A DNA stretch of 64,000 nt from Erpobdella octoculata (GCA_963978895.1 OZ022242.1:15151070-15215069); one strand, 5' to 3'; positions 40,760 through 59,519 are shown, counted from the first letter of the stretch. A program made the numbers and translations. The notes: generated from the sequence alone by a model not told the origin.

Positions 40760-43700
40760 ATGGCCTCTCTGCAGGTGTTTTCGCACAGAGATACAATAAA
40801 GTACAAGAATTTCATTTGTTCTTGGGCCTTCTTTATTGTTTTATTGGTTTATGCCAGTTTAATTGGGCTTTCTTTTTTCATTTTGTTCAAGATCGGAAGT
40901 GAGTCAAAATAAAATCTTTTCCAGAAATTTATCATAGAATTTAAAGTGAATTCATATGCAAATAAATATTTTTACTAGTCATAGTATTTTAATTCATAAA
41001 ATTGACCAATATGTAATTATCTAAATTTTTCTGTTATACAATTTAGATATTTGGAAAGAAGTAAGCCCAGCATACCAACAACCGGCTATTCATTTTACAG
41101 GAGAATTTAAAGCACAATTTAAAACGAGTCGAAATGGGCGAACTTCAATAGTTTACCAGTCAATCAACGAATCAGATAATTTTAAGCCTGGAAATGACAG
41201 AATTCCAATTGCTAAAGTAAGATTAAAACAAAATTGATGTTTTATTTCAATAACACTATCTGAATTTTTGTCAAAAATTAAATTAAATACGAACATATTA
41301 TGATTTATAATTTGTCATAACTAGCAGAAACCTAAAACAAAATGATGCCATTGACAAGATTTGAATCAAGCCATTTTTTCAGCAGCATTACAAAGACAGT
41401 GTGTATTAAGTAGAAAGCATTACACATATTATATTCGATAAAATTGTAGTTTTTATTCAGTTACAAAATAAACAAATTGTGCAGCTGTTCAGAAAAACGT
41501 TAAACTACTCACTAGTGATGTTAAGTTCCACGCTTCCTAGTTATTAAAAAAATTAAACTAAAAAAATTGAAAATACACTTGGTAAAATAGTTTATATAAA
41601 TTTATGTAGTTGAATACTTGTTTAAAAATTCAATTGCTAATGATAGTTCAACTATTTTTACTTATAAAACATATTATACTTTAACATAGCTTAAGCTTTA
41701 AATCTATTTCATAGCTTTTTAAGTTGTTCCTTTTAATCAGTCCCTTACCATGCAGCAATTTTTTCAACTGTAATAGCTATTTATCGGTGAGACAATAATT
41801 CTCCACCAAACATCTAGATTAACTGATAGTTTAGTTAAATAAAAAAAATTATTTTAACATTGTTTCTATAGGTTGTTGAGAAAGATTTAGATGGGAATGG
41901 GTTGTCTGATAGATTGGAATTTGATCTGACTATTCCTTTGCTTTTCGATGAAAGTATCCATGAAGTCGACGTTTTTTTATTCTTTAATTATTCTCTGAAG
42001 GTAATTATCAGCTATTTTAATTACATACAAAAGATCTGTTTCAAATTATTCTTAGAGCATTCAGCAGTTTCCTCTGATAATAACATTTCAAGTTTTAAGT
42101 ATAAATATATTATAATTGTGTAAATACATTTAATATAACTTAATAGCACTTATCCAAGCTCAATCAAAATAGCTAGTTAAAAACAGCAGCTTAACTTTTT
42201 TCCATAAATACAGTCTCAGGTGAACCTCAACCTGGATTCCATGGTCAGACTACATGCATCGAATTACATTCCAAACATGGGAACTTTAGAAGCGGTCGGG
42301 AACATTGTTCTCGTACAACTGAAACCCTTGCATTCGTACAATGAAGTAAGACTGGTACAGTTCATTTTGATACCAATCCTCATAGTTGGGGTTCATCCAT
42401 ATATTACATACGCACCAAGGGGGGAGTTTGTACAAAGTGAATGTTTTGCGTATAAATAAGTGCATATGGGGAGGGAGGGGGGCTCCAACAAATGCGTATG
42501 TACGCAAAAAATGGTAAATACTATTTTCCAGTTCAGTTGAATAATATATCTTATCGAGTAGTATCTAAGATTAATCAATTTAACAAACAAACTTGTATCG
42601 CGCCTTTTCAAAAATTCAAAGGCTCAATAATATCAACGATGGCGTGTATAGAAAAGCGAGGCTGAATGTTTGAATTTGGCGTATCGAAATGGCGTCCTCT
42701 AGCGTAATAGTAATAATGCTATTTAAGATGATAAATCTGCTGTATCTCCATGGCTGCATTGGAATGCTATGATAAATTTTTTAAATTTGTGTGCTTGTTG
42801 TGCACGCCAAAGCCTTAAGAGGTGTCAGTAAATTTCAACTCTAGTTTCCGAAAACATGTCGAGATAAGTCTAGCTCGTCAGTCAATATTAAATCTGAAGC
42901 AATACACCAGCCTGTTGTTAAAACTGGCTATTTTGTATTGAGGACGGGGGGGAGATGTACGCATAGATGAGGGAGGTCTGAAAATGTACGAGATGCAACA
43001 GGGAGAGCGGAGGGGTTCAAAATCTCGAGTTTAATCCGTACGTAATATGTGAATGGCCCCTTGTTAATATTATGTATTCTTATTGAAATCTGTGCAGGTT
43101 ACAAGTTCATGTAAAAATAGAATTGTGTCCAATGGATGGACATCAAAAGAAATAATGTCCTGTTATTCTGACATGCCAGGTTACCATAATTTAATTTGAC
43201 TCAATAAATGTTTTCATCTGGATCACAGAAAATCATAAAAATAAATTTGATGGGCTTAACTAAGATTTAACTATTATAAATCAAAATCATCTTAAAAACC
43301 TACTTAAGTAAACATAAGTGACTGATAATAAAATTACCATCTTAGCCTACACAACGTTGCAAGATGCAAAATATTCATGGTCTTTGACAAGAGAAGTAGA
43401 GCAGACATTTGCCATAAAGGCTGTTATTAGCTACCCAGTTCAGCTCAACATCATGTAAGTACTATTAAACTATTAACGTGTATTGGTAACAAATCAAAAT
43501 AGACAAAATTATTAAAGTTGAGCTGTCAGATGTACGTTACAAAATCTTAATTTGTGCATTTTACACCAACTTTAAATTAATTAAACTTGTAATTTATTCA
43601 TCAAAGGTATTATTCCAATGGATGGTTCAGTGGCAAACGGTTCTACATTCAATTCCTAGCCATCTTTGTTCTGCTTTCCTACTTTGCCGACGCAATATTA

Positions 43701-43823
43701 ACCTACTTGTTTGAATGCCGATTAATCGATTCCATTGAAACTGGCAAAAGTGAAAAAGTAAGTCGAACTTCACTCGGCAACTCAAGCTACACAAAATCTT
43801 CGCAATCATTTAAAGAAATGTAA
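40760..43823 (+). CDS. TMEM231: TMEM231-like protein, divergent tandem paralogue (copy B, 325 aa)
   Basis: Seven exons: 40760-40898, 41047-41216, 41872-42000, 42214-42345, 43098-43179, 43346-43454 and 43607-43823. Intron phases are 1,0,0,0,1,2, the same as copy A, and exons 3 (129 nt) and 5 (82 nt) have equal length. It starts MASLQVFSHRDTIKYKN; an in-frame ATG six codons upstream is less like the family. Conserved parts include DLDGNGLSDRLEFDL, the IKAVISYPVQLN stretch and a second membrane segment (FLAIFVLLSYFADAILTYLF). The tail after it is about 20 residues longer and Ser/Lys-rich (GNSSYTKSSQSFKEM). Much of the rest has diverged from copy A. The frame is intact, so it is probably expressed; its role relative to the MKS complex is unknown. 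Confidence 0.82.
42388..43060. mobile_element. MITE with GGGG(C/T)CATTCACATATTACGTA-type ends
   Basis: The left end GGGGTTCATCCATATATTAC mirrors the right end, which read inward is GGGGCCATTCACATATTACG. G-rich runs (AGGGGGGAG, GGGGAGGGAGGGGGG) lie inside. It occupies most of intron 4 of TMEM231 copy B. From memory, this terminus is a common MITE type in many eukaryotes. Confidence 0.7.
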
Positions 43824-43829
43824 TAAAAA

Positions 43830-44565
43830 ATTTTTTCGATTCAACCATTTTTCTCGCTTCAGATTTGATTCCCATTATTTCATAACATGTAACCATTTTG
43901 TCTTAAAAATATTAATTTCTCAAAGTATTTACTGTACTATCTTTTGTTGAAAGAAAGGAAACACACAATGAGTGAAAAGACAGATTTACCCATAATAACA
44001 TAACAGTATTCAAGTGTCTATTAACCACAGCCAGTTAGAAACGATGCTTTTCTTAAATTACTTTATGTGCGTGGCAATTTTTATGATTATATTAGAGGTA
44101 ACAGTGCAGAAATATGTGTATGATGAAAAAACAAACTGTCATATGAGAAAAGATTATTTCATAACCTGAAAAAACATACTCTCAAATGGTTTTCTCTGTT
44201 AATATTAACAAGGTATGCATGGTAGTTAGTAAAATGAATTCATGCTTGTGTTAATATATTTATAAACACTCATATCTGATATATTTATGTTGAAAATTTT
44301 AAGATTTGCATAAAAAATGATGAAAACATTATAACAAAAATGAAAGCTAAAAAGAAAAGGTAGATTAAAATACATATAACCCTAAATGTTAAATGGGGCA
44401 TACAAACTTTTCAAACCAATGAAACTTAAATGAATAGAGCAGGAAAAGCTATAATGAAAAACTCCCTCAAAATATAATGGTAATGGCCGTTAGGATTGCT
44501 GGTCAACTTCACTTTTATTTCCATAAAACAACACCACCACCTTGAAACCCAATCATCATTTTACA
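43830..44565. other. Convergent intergenic region TMEM231-B / ADK
   Basis: About 740 bp separate the two stop codons. The TMEM231-B stop is directly followed by TAATAAAAAATTTTTT, which may serve as a poly(A) signal. ATTAAA-type or AATAAT-type signals for the ADK side are plausible but not distinctive. No other feature was recognised. Confidence 0.6.
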
Positions 44566-44568
44566 AAA

Positions 44569-50406
<5,838 letters not shown>

Positions 50407-50691
50407 TCCAGGCAAAAATTTACTCGAAAAAGCCGACAAACGACACAACTCACCCAACCAGTTACCACGCGGTACTGTTTTAAAAATAACTAATAAGGAA
50501 ATTTATTTATTTAAATAAATTAAAATCATTATTTAAATTTAATTTTTTAAATTATTTTTTTAGTAATTTTTTAAAATATTTGTTTATGCTGCATGTATGT
50601 TTATTTCTTTTAAACCGGAAGATATCCTTTTGATTCAACCACGATTCTTTCTTTGCGCTTTCACATTCGTAAGCGATAATTAACTGCCATC
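50407..50691. promoter_or_regulatory. Shared bidirectional promoter region, ADK / RPS17
   Basis: The ADK start codon (minus) and the RPS17 start codon (plus) are 285 bp apart. Near 50614 is ACCGGAAG, an ETS-type core common in housekeeping promoters. The stretch ATTCTTTCTTTGCGCTTTC (50643-50662) is pyrimidine-rich and may hold the RPS17 5' TOP start. A polyA/T-rich block separates the two halves. The function is inferred from position. Confidence 0.6.
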
Positions 50692-51585
50692 ATGGTAAGT
50701 ATTTGTGTGAAAATTTTAAGCTAGACATTGTAAATTATATACCTTCCTAATAGTAACATTTTATAGTTTTCGTCGCATGTAGTCGAATTGACCTGGGTTA
50801 AAAATTTGTAATTCAGGGTAGAGTCAGGACAAAGACAGTTAAAAAAGCTTCAAAGCTGATCATCGAGAAGTTTTACCCAAAGTTAACTCTCGACTTTCAT
50901 ACTAACAAAAGATTATGCGAGGAGATTGCCATCATCCCAACAAAGAGGCTCAGGAACCAGATCGCGGGGTAACATAATATAACAGATCTCGTTGTTTAGC
51001 GTCCGTAGTTTTTTAATATGATCTTGTCCTAATAATTATTGCTGGTCATTATTATGCCCCAGAACCCTGGTCGTTATGCCTAAAAATCAGCACAACTGCT
51101 TTAGGAATGAGAAAACTAACTCTTGACAAAATTATTTAGATTTGTTACACATCTGATGCAAAGAATTCAGAAAGGTCCAGTTAGAGGTATATCAATCAAG
51201 TTGCAAGAAGAAGAAAGAGAAAGGAGAGATAACTATGTTCCAGAGGTAATGATTGTGCTAGTTGCTACAACGATACTGCATTGGCTAAGATATTTTTAAA
51301 GACAATTCACTTTTTTTCAGAAATCAGCTATAGATGAGGACATCATTGAAATTGACCCTGACACCAAGGACATGCTTACAATGCTGGTGAGTTTATCAGT
51401 GAATTGTGTATTTTACATCATACATTTTTTAACGTTGTGTAGTTTTCATCATGCATATTTTAACATTCATTTAAATTTCTCAGGATATGTCGCACATCCC
51501 GAACTTGCAAGTGACAGCTCCTATCATAACTGGACAATCTTTCAAGAACCAGAGGGCAGGCAATCTCCCAGTTGGAGCCAAGTAG
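50692..51585 (+). CDS. RPS17: 40S ribosomal protein S17 (eS17, 142 aa)
   Basis: Exons 50692-50694, 50817-50968, 51140-51245, 51321-51386 and 51484-51585 join in frame. The first exon is just the ATG, followed directly by GTAAGT, an arrangement I also know from vertebrate RPS17. The protein starts [20 protein letters not shown] and contains [40 protein letters not shown] and YVPE. It ends [18 protein letters not shown] and [10 protein letters not shown]. It is a component of the small ribosomal subunit. The C-terminal end is a little longer than the human protein (135 aa). The poly(A) signal AATAAA is near 51650. Introns are short (74-171 bp). Confidence 0.97.
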
Positions 51586-52129
51586 AGGACATGTAACAGT
51601 TGAATTCCTTTAAAGGACTAATAACTATTAATTTAATTGTCCTTATCAAAAATAAATTATAAAAAAAATTGAGTGCTTGTTCAGTTGGCATCAACACTAT
51701 TTTCATGGTTGTTATATTTATAGTTCAAACTGTTATGTGTATTGCAGTTTAAGCTCATTAACCATTTAATTTAAACAATGGGAACTCAAAAAATGATTTC
51801 ACAATTTTAATAATTGAATAAAACTACAAAATGTAGCTTTATATATAGTAAAACAAATTTGCAAAAAGTTCATATCTTTATTTCATAATGAAACCAGAAT
51901 ATGCATTACTTATTGCAATTTCATGTGAAAGATGAAAAAACAATTCTGTCATTGTGGTATGCCAGCATATCCTCTCAGTTATTTGCAAATCGGCAGAATT
52001 AAATGAGACATCACAACAAAAGGTCTACTGTTCAGCATTCAGGGTCTACTCCTGACATGGCTTGATGTGAGATCCATCGATATCATAGGGCCTAAGTAAC
52101 AAACTTTGTTACCAATGTGTTTCCACGTG

Positions 52130-52912
52130 GCACTAATAAGTAGAGATTAGGGAAGTGTAATTCAGGGATCGGTCCAGCTTCATATCTGGTCAACGCGTGA
52201 GACTTGAAAACAGCTTCTGCAAAATGCTCTGGTGAAGTTTGCGGATTATCTTGGCTAACATGGTGGAATCAAGAGAGGAGGAGCTTGTCAGCATTGGGGA
52301 CTGAGCAGTTATCTCAAATTGAATAATTCTAAATCAGTTGATACTCTTCCGGAAACCAATAACCAGGCACTCCATTGTTTTTCCGTCCTGCATTCCTGGC
52401 ATCACCCAAGCTGATAAAATAAAGATACTGGGGGTGACATTTTCTAATAACTTTTCAGTGCAACATTACATCGTTGAGGTCGTATCTACATGACCACAAA
52501 CGCTGTTTGCCCTACGAACTTTGTGTGCTTTTGGGGCGAACGATACAGTTACCCATGCGGTTTTCCGGTCGATGATCATATCCAGGCTAACCTATGCTTC
52601 CCCTGCCTGGTGGGGATTCACTAGTGCTGCGGATCGAGATCAGCTCGAAAACTACCTGGCAAAAGGAATCCGTGCTGCCTTCTGCCCGACTGACATTCGT
52701 ACATTAGAGCAACAGTACGAGGCAGCTGATGACGTACTGTTTAAGCAAATTCAAACGTGTACGAATCAAGTGCTTCGCGCTCTTCTCCAAGCTGGATCTG
52801 CCGACCATGAATATAATTTACGGCAACGTAGACATAACTATGTTTTACCCGATAACTCAAATTTACTCCGGGACAGGAGTAATTACATTTTCAACAGATT
52901 TTTTTTATAAGA
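52130..52912 (+). pseudogene. LINE reverse transcriptase C-terminal fragment
   Basis: Plus-strand blocks include GSVIQGS and, after a frame change, LVKFADYLG near 52226 (the eroded palm motif region). IPGITQADKIKILGVTFSNN follows, with an in-frame TGA near 52491, then TLCAFGANDTVTHAVFRSMI and RLTYASPAWWGFTSAADRDQ. The open frame 52521-52910 ends YIFNRFFL. The order matches the end of a Jockey/CR1-like RT protein. It lies between the convergent genes RPS17 and LDLRAP1-like. Frameshifts and stops show that it is inactive. Confidence 0.85.
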
Positions 52913-52929
52913 ATGTAAACATTTTATCT

Positions 52930-53640
52930 TAGGATTGAATTTTAAAATAAAATTTTCATTTTACATTACTTATTTCCATCATGAACTTTACTTAATTCAG
53001 TTTAGTTTAATTTTTATTTGATTATATGTACATAGGGAAAACCTGTCCTCTATTTTTCTTTAATAAACGAATATCAGTACTTTAGACTTCCATTTGCAAA
53101 ACCCTTCCCATTTTGTCATAGTGTTCTTGAAATTCTACTTGAACATAGCGCTGCTTAAAACTTACTCTGTTTTATTATCAATAAACAAATTTGTTAAAGA
53201 TCTTACAAATCAATATGATTATGTCAAAAAATTTAAGAAAATTACTTTATATTATGGTTGAAATGAACAGTGCTGACAGTTTAAACATAAGGCTAACACC
53301 AAGAGAAATTAAACATCTTGTTTGAAGTTGTGCACATAAACAATTTGGCTTTTAAAATTTATTGAAGCTAAACGAATACAGCTAAAAAATGATGAACTAA
53401 GTCTTTTTGTGAAAATGACTGCTGCTTATTAATTAGGTTGATGTATATGAATGGGAATAAGTAATGCACTAATTACGCCTTATGAAGTCTAATAAAGCAA
53501 CAAAATTCATGATCATGTAAAAGGCGACATAAAAAAGCAATTATATTATTTTCTTTGGGAGGTCAAAACTGGATCAGATCATTGTCACATATCTTGGAAA
53601 TTGATGTTGTGTTCTTTTGTTCGGTAAAACTGTGAGATAT
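52930..53640. other. AT-rich intergenic stretch
   Basis: No gene was recognised. The region contains the likely 3' flank of the LDLRAP1-like gene. AATAAA occurs on the plus strand near 52947 and several A/T runs are present. Confidence 0.5.
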
Positions 53641-56600
53641 TTAAACTTCATTATATTTTAACATAGAATAATTAATTGGCAAAATTAACCGTCCTTGCAC
53701 TAACCTGACTATTGGTCGGCAGTTGGAAACGATCTTCAAATCCTAGAATGAAATTTTATTTAGCTAATAAATACAATTTTTTTAAACAGTCAGGATATCC
53801 GGACAATATTTAACATGGAATTCTATAGTAAACTGATATCAATTCATAAATTAAAGAAGCTGGCAATTTTTCAAATATTTCATAAAAGCTTAAATTTTCC
53901 AAGGCTAAAGTAGATAAACAAAAAAAGAAAAGATGACTTTTCCTGGGGGTGAAATTTCCATAGACTAAAAAAATGGCGAAATCTTGTTTTATTCTTAATT
54001 ATCAATTTTTGCCTGATTAATCTTATATTTTAAAATTGAAATATTTTGACCTAAAATTAAATTAAACTAAATTTCCATGGTTCAGGAGACTGAAGCCTGA
54101 GTGAGAACCAATCACTACAACAATTAGAGACAGTTGTTTATGGTGCATGCCTCGTTATACCCCCTATGAACGCTGGTTAGATGCAAACCGCGCTACTTTG
54201 AAAATAAAATAGCAAAATAAACAAGTTTTTAATCCTCTCAAAATGTTGCTTTCCAGTTGTAGAAGACAAAAGTAATAACAAATGAATGCAATTACAACTA
54301 CTACCGTATAATTCTGCTATAATGTACTTCAAGGGAGGCATAGGAATGGGTACTTTATATCCAAAATGTAAAAGAAAAATATTGACACGGTTCTATATAG
54401 AAGCAAATTGTATTTATTGTTCATGCAATATCAGCGAGGCAATAAAAAATGCATTACTTTTTGGTTACTTTGGTATGAAATAAATCTGTCAACTTCTTCT
54501 GTTGTTCAAGTCTCTTCCATGTTTGCATCCAGCTTATTCTTATTCAACAATGCTATGTGGTTCGGCCGATAGAATAGAACCACCGTGTATCCTCCTATGC
54601 GTGTCGTAAAAGGCGACTAAAGGGAGGTTCGCAGGAAGGGCATCCGGGTAAAACTTTGCTCCAAATTCCATATGGGTTACAAAACAAACAATTTCCTGCC
54701 GGCTCGGACGTCGCCTGATCAAACAAGGTCGACAAGGTCCGCGCTTCCTTTTCTCGGCCTAGACGGAAGTGAAAAGTTAGCTATGGGCTTGAAGAAGAAT
54801 TTATGAGCTTGGCCTGAAGCGACAGTCTGCCCTGGATCGTGACTTGTGGAGGGGCCTGATATGGAAAAAACGTCCAACCCAAGCATAGCGTGGAATAGGG
54901 ACGTTTCAAAAATAAATGATGATGATGATGATGATCAATGTGATTAACTAAAAATACATTGCTGTTAAAACATTTTATTTTATAACTGCTCACACATCTT
55001 TTTTGTTTCCAGCATGATTGTTTTATGTTTCTGAGACATGTTTAAAAAACCTCTTACGTTACGAAACAAAATATAAGCCTGCCTCATTAGCTTTTTTCAA
55101 ATAGGTTCATTACATGCTGAAAAAGCCGACAATACTATGCTGGCTTGTTGTAAATAAATGGGAGAAATAGTTCACATCTGAGTTTTGGAATTGACACACC
55201 TGACGATTGAAGACTTGAGTGATAGTATCACTTTTTTTTATTTACATGGTATGGTCGTGTTTTGTAAAAGAGTTACATAATTCGTTACATACAGAGAAAA
55301 TATTGTGAGACCAACAATTTTGTACCTTATAGCCAGGGTTATACTATAGGCAATTGTGATGGGACAGAAAGTTCAATACCCAGGGTTATATTGTACTAAT
55401 AACGTCAATATTATCCACGGCGTCGCTGTACTTACCTGTCCGATTGAAACCTCAAAATCGTCATCAAATCTTAACGATCCTCTCGGTACGGATTCCACCT
55501 TTGCATGACTTCGAAAATCTGACTTGATTTCACTTTTGAAAGCCTCACACCCTTCATCTGGAGAAAGATTTTCAACAAGTCTGACCATTCTGCTGCCATC
55601 CTAAGGTGATAAAAGATGACGATGCAACAAAGTATTATAAACAGAAAATAATTATTCTAATGATGATGAATATGATTGCAGCATCAATCATGTCAAACCA
55701 ATAAGAAATCTTGATGATATTCATTCAAAATAATTTCATCAACTCCCAGGTCAACGATTTGAAAAAATAAACAAACATTCATTCATCATCATCTTTTCAA
55801 CATATAAATCGACCATCCTATTATAAAAAAATAATAATAACGACACATTGATCAAGTCAGAAATCATAGCCACTCTTACTATCATCATAACTTACCGGTT
55901 GTCTCATCTGCTTCAATCTCTCCTCTTCAGCATCACAAATCTCTTTTGCCATCCTAAAGGAGGCAGCAACGGTGAGGGTGACTGCTTGAGCCTGTCATAC
56001 AAGTAATCATTACAAACATAATTATAATAACTAAGATCACTATCACAACAACATCTACCGACCATTTTTCTTTTAGGACACAAAAATGCATGACATTCCA
56101 TGGTTTCGTTATCTTTGTTGCGAGCGATAAATGCAAATACTCGACCGTGGTCCTTGTCAGCTGTGCAGAAGCAGATCCTGGTGAGAACACGGAACAAATA
56201 ATACATGATAATTTCAATAATTTAAATAATATTCACAAACATCAAAATACAACAAATGAAATTACCAGATTTTCACAAATATAAGACACATGCAGAGGTT
56301 AAAAAAGATGTGGCTTTTTACATGAAGAAATAAGTAGATGTAAAGCCTATTCTTAACATACGTTTTAATACATTTAACCTATCCTTGTTGTCTGATTTGA
56401 AGATAAATCATCATTTTCTATAAACTCTCAAGGCCCGTCCGAAATTCTCTTATATTTGTGAAAATACCTATAGATGTCCAGATCAGTCATGGTGGAGTGA
56501 TCTTCTGCATCCATAACTACAATGCCTCTCGGAGAAACAGTGACTGATACCTTTTTCAACTTTTTCTTGCTTGAGTTTGCCTGGTGTTCAACAAGGAAAA

Positions 56601-57660
56601 AAATATATCTCCACATAAATATCAAATTAAAACTTTAAAAAACTACATATCTAAAAAAAACTAATTGCTTAAATATAAAGTTTTTGAATTGGATTCACCA
56701 TGTGTACCACAGTGTTCACTGCAACAGAACTTATCTGATCCCCATAACTGGCCCCTTCCTCCTCTAGTTCTTCAACCAATGTACTTCCAAGATATTTGAG
56801 GTGAAAGGTCGCACCATCTTGAATTTTGTCTCTGTGCTTATAGTCGTTCCAGTCATTCGACAATTCTGCAGACAAAAGTTTATTTTTTTACGCTGAATTC
56901 ACTACTGTTGTTGCAGTTGATAAATTTAACCAGACAAATCATTTTTTTTTACCAAACTTCCTTAAACAAAAATCATCAGCTGAAACTTAATAAAAGTTTT
57001 CAATAGTGTTTTTCATAGTTTATAATATTATTAAATTAAGTAGTGTCTATTGCTAAGCAATTACACCGCTAAAATAAAGACTCAAAGTGAAATAACTAAA
57101 ATATTAAGTAACTGATCAACTAGTAAACTATAAACCAGTGTGGTTATTTATTGAATGCATCCTACAAAGTTTGTTGGTGCTGAGATTGACATGGCTAACA
57201 GCAAATGATTTTAGTTGTTAATTTTTAGTAACAAAAACTAGTTATTAGAAAAAGTTTGGGAGTTCAATCAAATACTTTTGGCATGAAGTCTGAGGCTCTA
57301 CATTCATGGCCATCCTATCGCAAGTAGGACTGTTTATTAAAGAATATTTATTATATCATTATACTAAAAATCTCCCACAAAACCAAATTAATTTACACCT
57401 AATTAATGACCAAATTAATCACAACAGACAAGTCATATAAAAAAAACCAATCATCTAACTACATATTCTAAATTGTAAACTTAAAGTCCTAAGTTTAGAA
57501 TTTAGAATATGTAGTTAAGTCTTAAGATAAATAAGCCAGAGCCAGCTGCTGACTAATTTTTACAGCCTTACAAAAAGTATTGAAATTCAGAATTTTCGTT
57601 GAAAAACTCACGGTAACGTTTCGACGGGTTTAAGACAACAACTTTTTTGAAAGCATTCAT
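53641..57660 (-). CDS. LDLRAP1: LDLRAP1 (ARH)-like PTB-domain endocytic adaptor
   Basis: Exons in order: 57660-57612, 56865-56699, 56580-56468, 56177-56063, 55991-55896 and 55600-55436, all in frame (235 codons). A probable last exon is 53742-53641. The product starts MNAFKKVVVLNPSKRYQ. The PTB/PID domain spans about residues 30-160: FHLKYLGSTLVEE, KLKKVSVTVSPRGIVVMD, ISFC-like CFCTADKDHGRVFAFIAR, CHAFLCPKRKM and AQAVTLTVAASF. This order and wording are closest to LDLRAP1, which links NPxY tails of LDL-receptor-family proteins to clathrin and AP-2. I do not see a clear clathrin box (LLDLE-like) in the C-terminal part, which contains RLVENLSPDEGCEAF and DDDFEVSIGQ. The last exon could be read in another frame (FEDRFQLPTNSQ), so the C-terminus is uncertain. 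GULP/CED-6 is a less likely alternative. Confidence 0.82.
54556..54936 (+). mobile_element. RTE-tailed SINE-like repeat, copy 2
   Basis: It runs from GTGGTTCGGCCGATAGAATA through AGGAAGGGCATCCGGGTAAA and CGTCCAACCCAAGCATAGCG to a (GAT)n tail at 54917-54935. It is closely similar to the complement of 44757-45122. It lies in the long intron before the presumed last exon of the LDLRAP1-like gene. Confidence 0.75.
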
Positions 57661-58700
57661 TGTATTGTAAATAAATATATTTTATTGGAAACACAACGAC
57701 AAACCCAGTCTGTATGTTAGTTGTTTTTAAATTTTTTAATAATTGACGCAATTGATCGCGTGCATGACAAAATGACAAAATTAGCGAAGATCCTTCTCAA
57801 ATAAAAAAATGAATAAAAAGAAAAATGTTCGAAGAATATTATAAACACTCCAGATGTTCGACAACCATGGGTTTCTTATCATAGATATATCTACGTCGCT
57901 AACACAAAAGGAGGTTATTCTTGTTTACATCGATATAGCATGTATGTAGGTATTTTTTAGTATTTTTTAAAATTTAACAATTTTAAACACAATTCCAACG
58001 TAAGCATAAAAGCAACAGTGCACCCTACTTCGCTACTATCTTGCAGCCTGCAATCAGTTGCTTTAATTCGTCTATTCCCCCTATATAGCCAGCCGGGCTC
58101 AATCCCCTCCTAAAAACCGTTTCACTTTCTTCTAAAAAGAAGTTGATGACCGGGGAAGGAAATAAAAGCTCGTCTATAAAAAGAGCAGATGAACCAGGGC
58201 TGAAGTTTTCTTCCAAAAATCGACTCATGTCATTTAGTTTTACTTTTCAACCTTAATCCAAATACATGAAAAACACATGTGAGTTGGTGTTTTTTATTTT
58301 TTCTTTTTATATTCTTCTTATCTACATTTTTTTTGCATCCCCTTGTTTTTTGCCGCTATAGGAATGGACGCCCATGCCTGCAATATGCAATTCAATATTC
58401 CTGTTCCTGTTGGCCATAAGTTTATGAACAATCACACTTTAAAATAAACGTTATACCACGTTAAACGTTGTTAAAAAACTTTTTTTTATACATAACTTGT
58501 TTTTAAATCTTTTATACTGTGTTTGTTTGCTTGCTTGAGCCATACGTTGGGACTCTTTACCAAAAAATTAATCTAAGTATGTGCGTATAATTATAATACA
58601 GTTGCTAGATGGCAGTCTTCTAGCTTTCTTGATAACCAACATGAAACACAAAACATTAGAATAAATTAATTCTCCAGCAAATTATAAAAATTATTTTTTA

Positions 58701-59471
58701 TCTATATATATAAAAACAAGTAAATTAAAAACGAATTTTTAAATGCCAATGCTTTTATATGTAATTAAAACACAAAATTTGCAATCAATTTTTTCTTATA
58801 TTACTCATTTATTTTATATTAAAGTCGAAATATCTTAATTATATCGAAATATCGAAATTAATTAAAATTAACTAAATTAATTGACTTATTGTAAAACTAA
58901 TAAATGAATATTGCATTGTCTTCTATTTTGAGCATGTATACAAAATTTGAAAAAATCTATCATCAGGAAGTGACTCAAAAATTGATTGCAAGATTTGAAA
59001 CAGACAGAGAAACAAACAGACAGACAGAGAAACAAACAGAGACGACGAGTTAATAAAAGCATTGGTAATAAGGTTATGTGTGTGTGTGTAAATAACTTAT
59101 GCGTTGCTACACCATTCATCCAAGCTTGAGAGTCAATGGGGGAAGGTTAAAGTGAAAAAAATTAAAATCGGTCACAAAATGAGCACAAACACATACATAT
59201 AAATAAATGAGCGGAAACGGAAAAGCAACTGAGAGCGAAAGAGCGAGCGGGAAAGGGAAAGCGATCGAGATTAAAAGAGCAAGCGGGAAGAGAAAGTGAC
59301 CGTGAGCGGAAAAGCTACCGAGAGCGAGAAACCGACCGGGAGCGAGAAACCGACCGGTAGCAAAAAAGCGACCTGGAATGGGAGAGCAAGCGGGGAAGGA
59401 AACGGGAGCGAGAGAGACAAGCATTAGAAAAACCTCTAAAAAAAACCGGGCAACGCCGGGCACCCCGCTAG
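58701..59471 (+). mobile_element. Helitron family 1, near-complete copy
   Basis: The 5' end is TCTATATATATAAAAACAAG preceded by A. The 3' end is AAACCGGGCAACGCCGGGCA, then CCCCGCTAG, followed by T. It shows the full order of family modules: AT-rich 5' part, GACAGAGAAACAAACAGACA block, (TG)n, CTACACCATTCATCC, ATGAGCGGAAACGG, an eroded RERESD array, AACATTAG-like CTCTAAA, and the hairpin. It is a useful reference for the broken copies at 15-21 kb. No helicase is present. Confidence 0.9.
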
Positions 59472-59519
59472 TTTATTAATAAAATAAATCTATGTTGTTT
59501 TTGATGAGAATGAAATAAA

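Noticed and set aside
42220..42459. 79-aa ORF extending past TMEM231-B exon 4
   Set aside because: The coding part ends at the GTAAG donor at 42346; the extension runs into the intron and the MITE.
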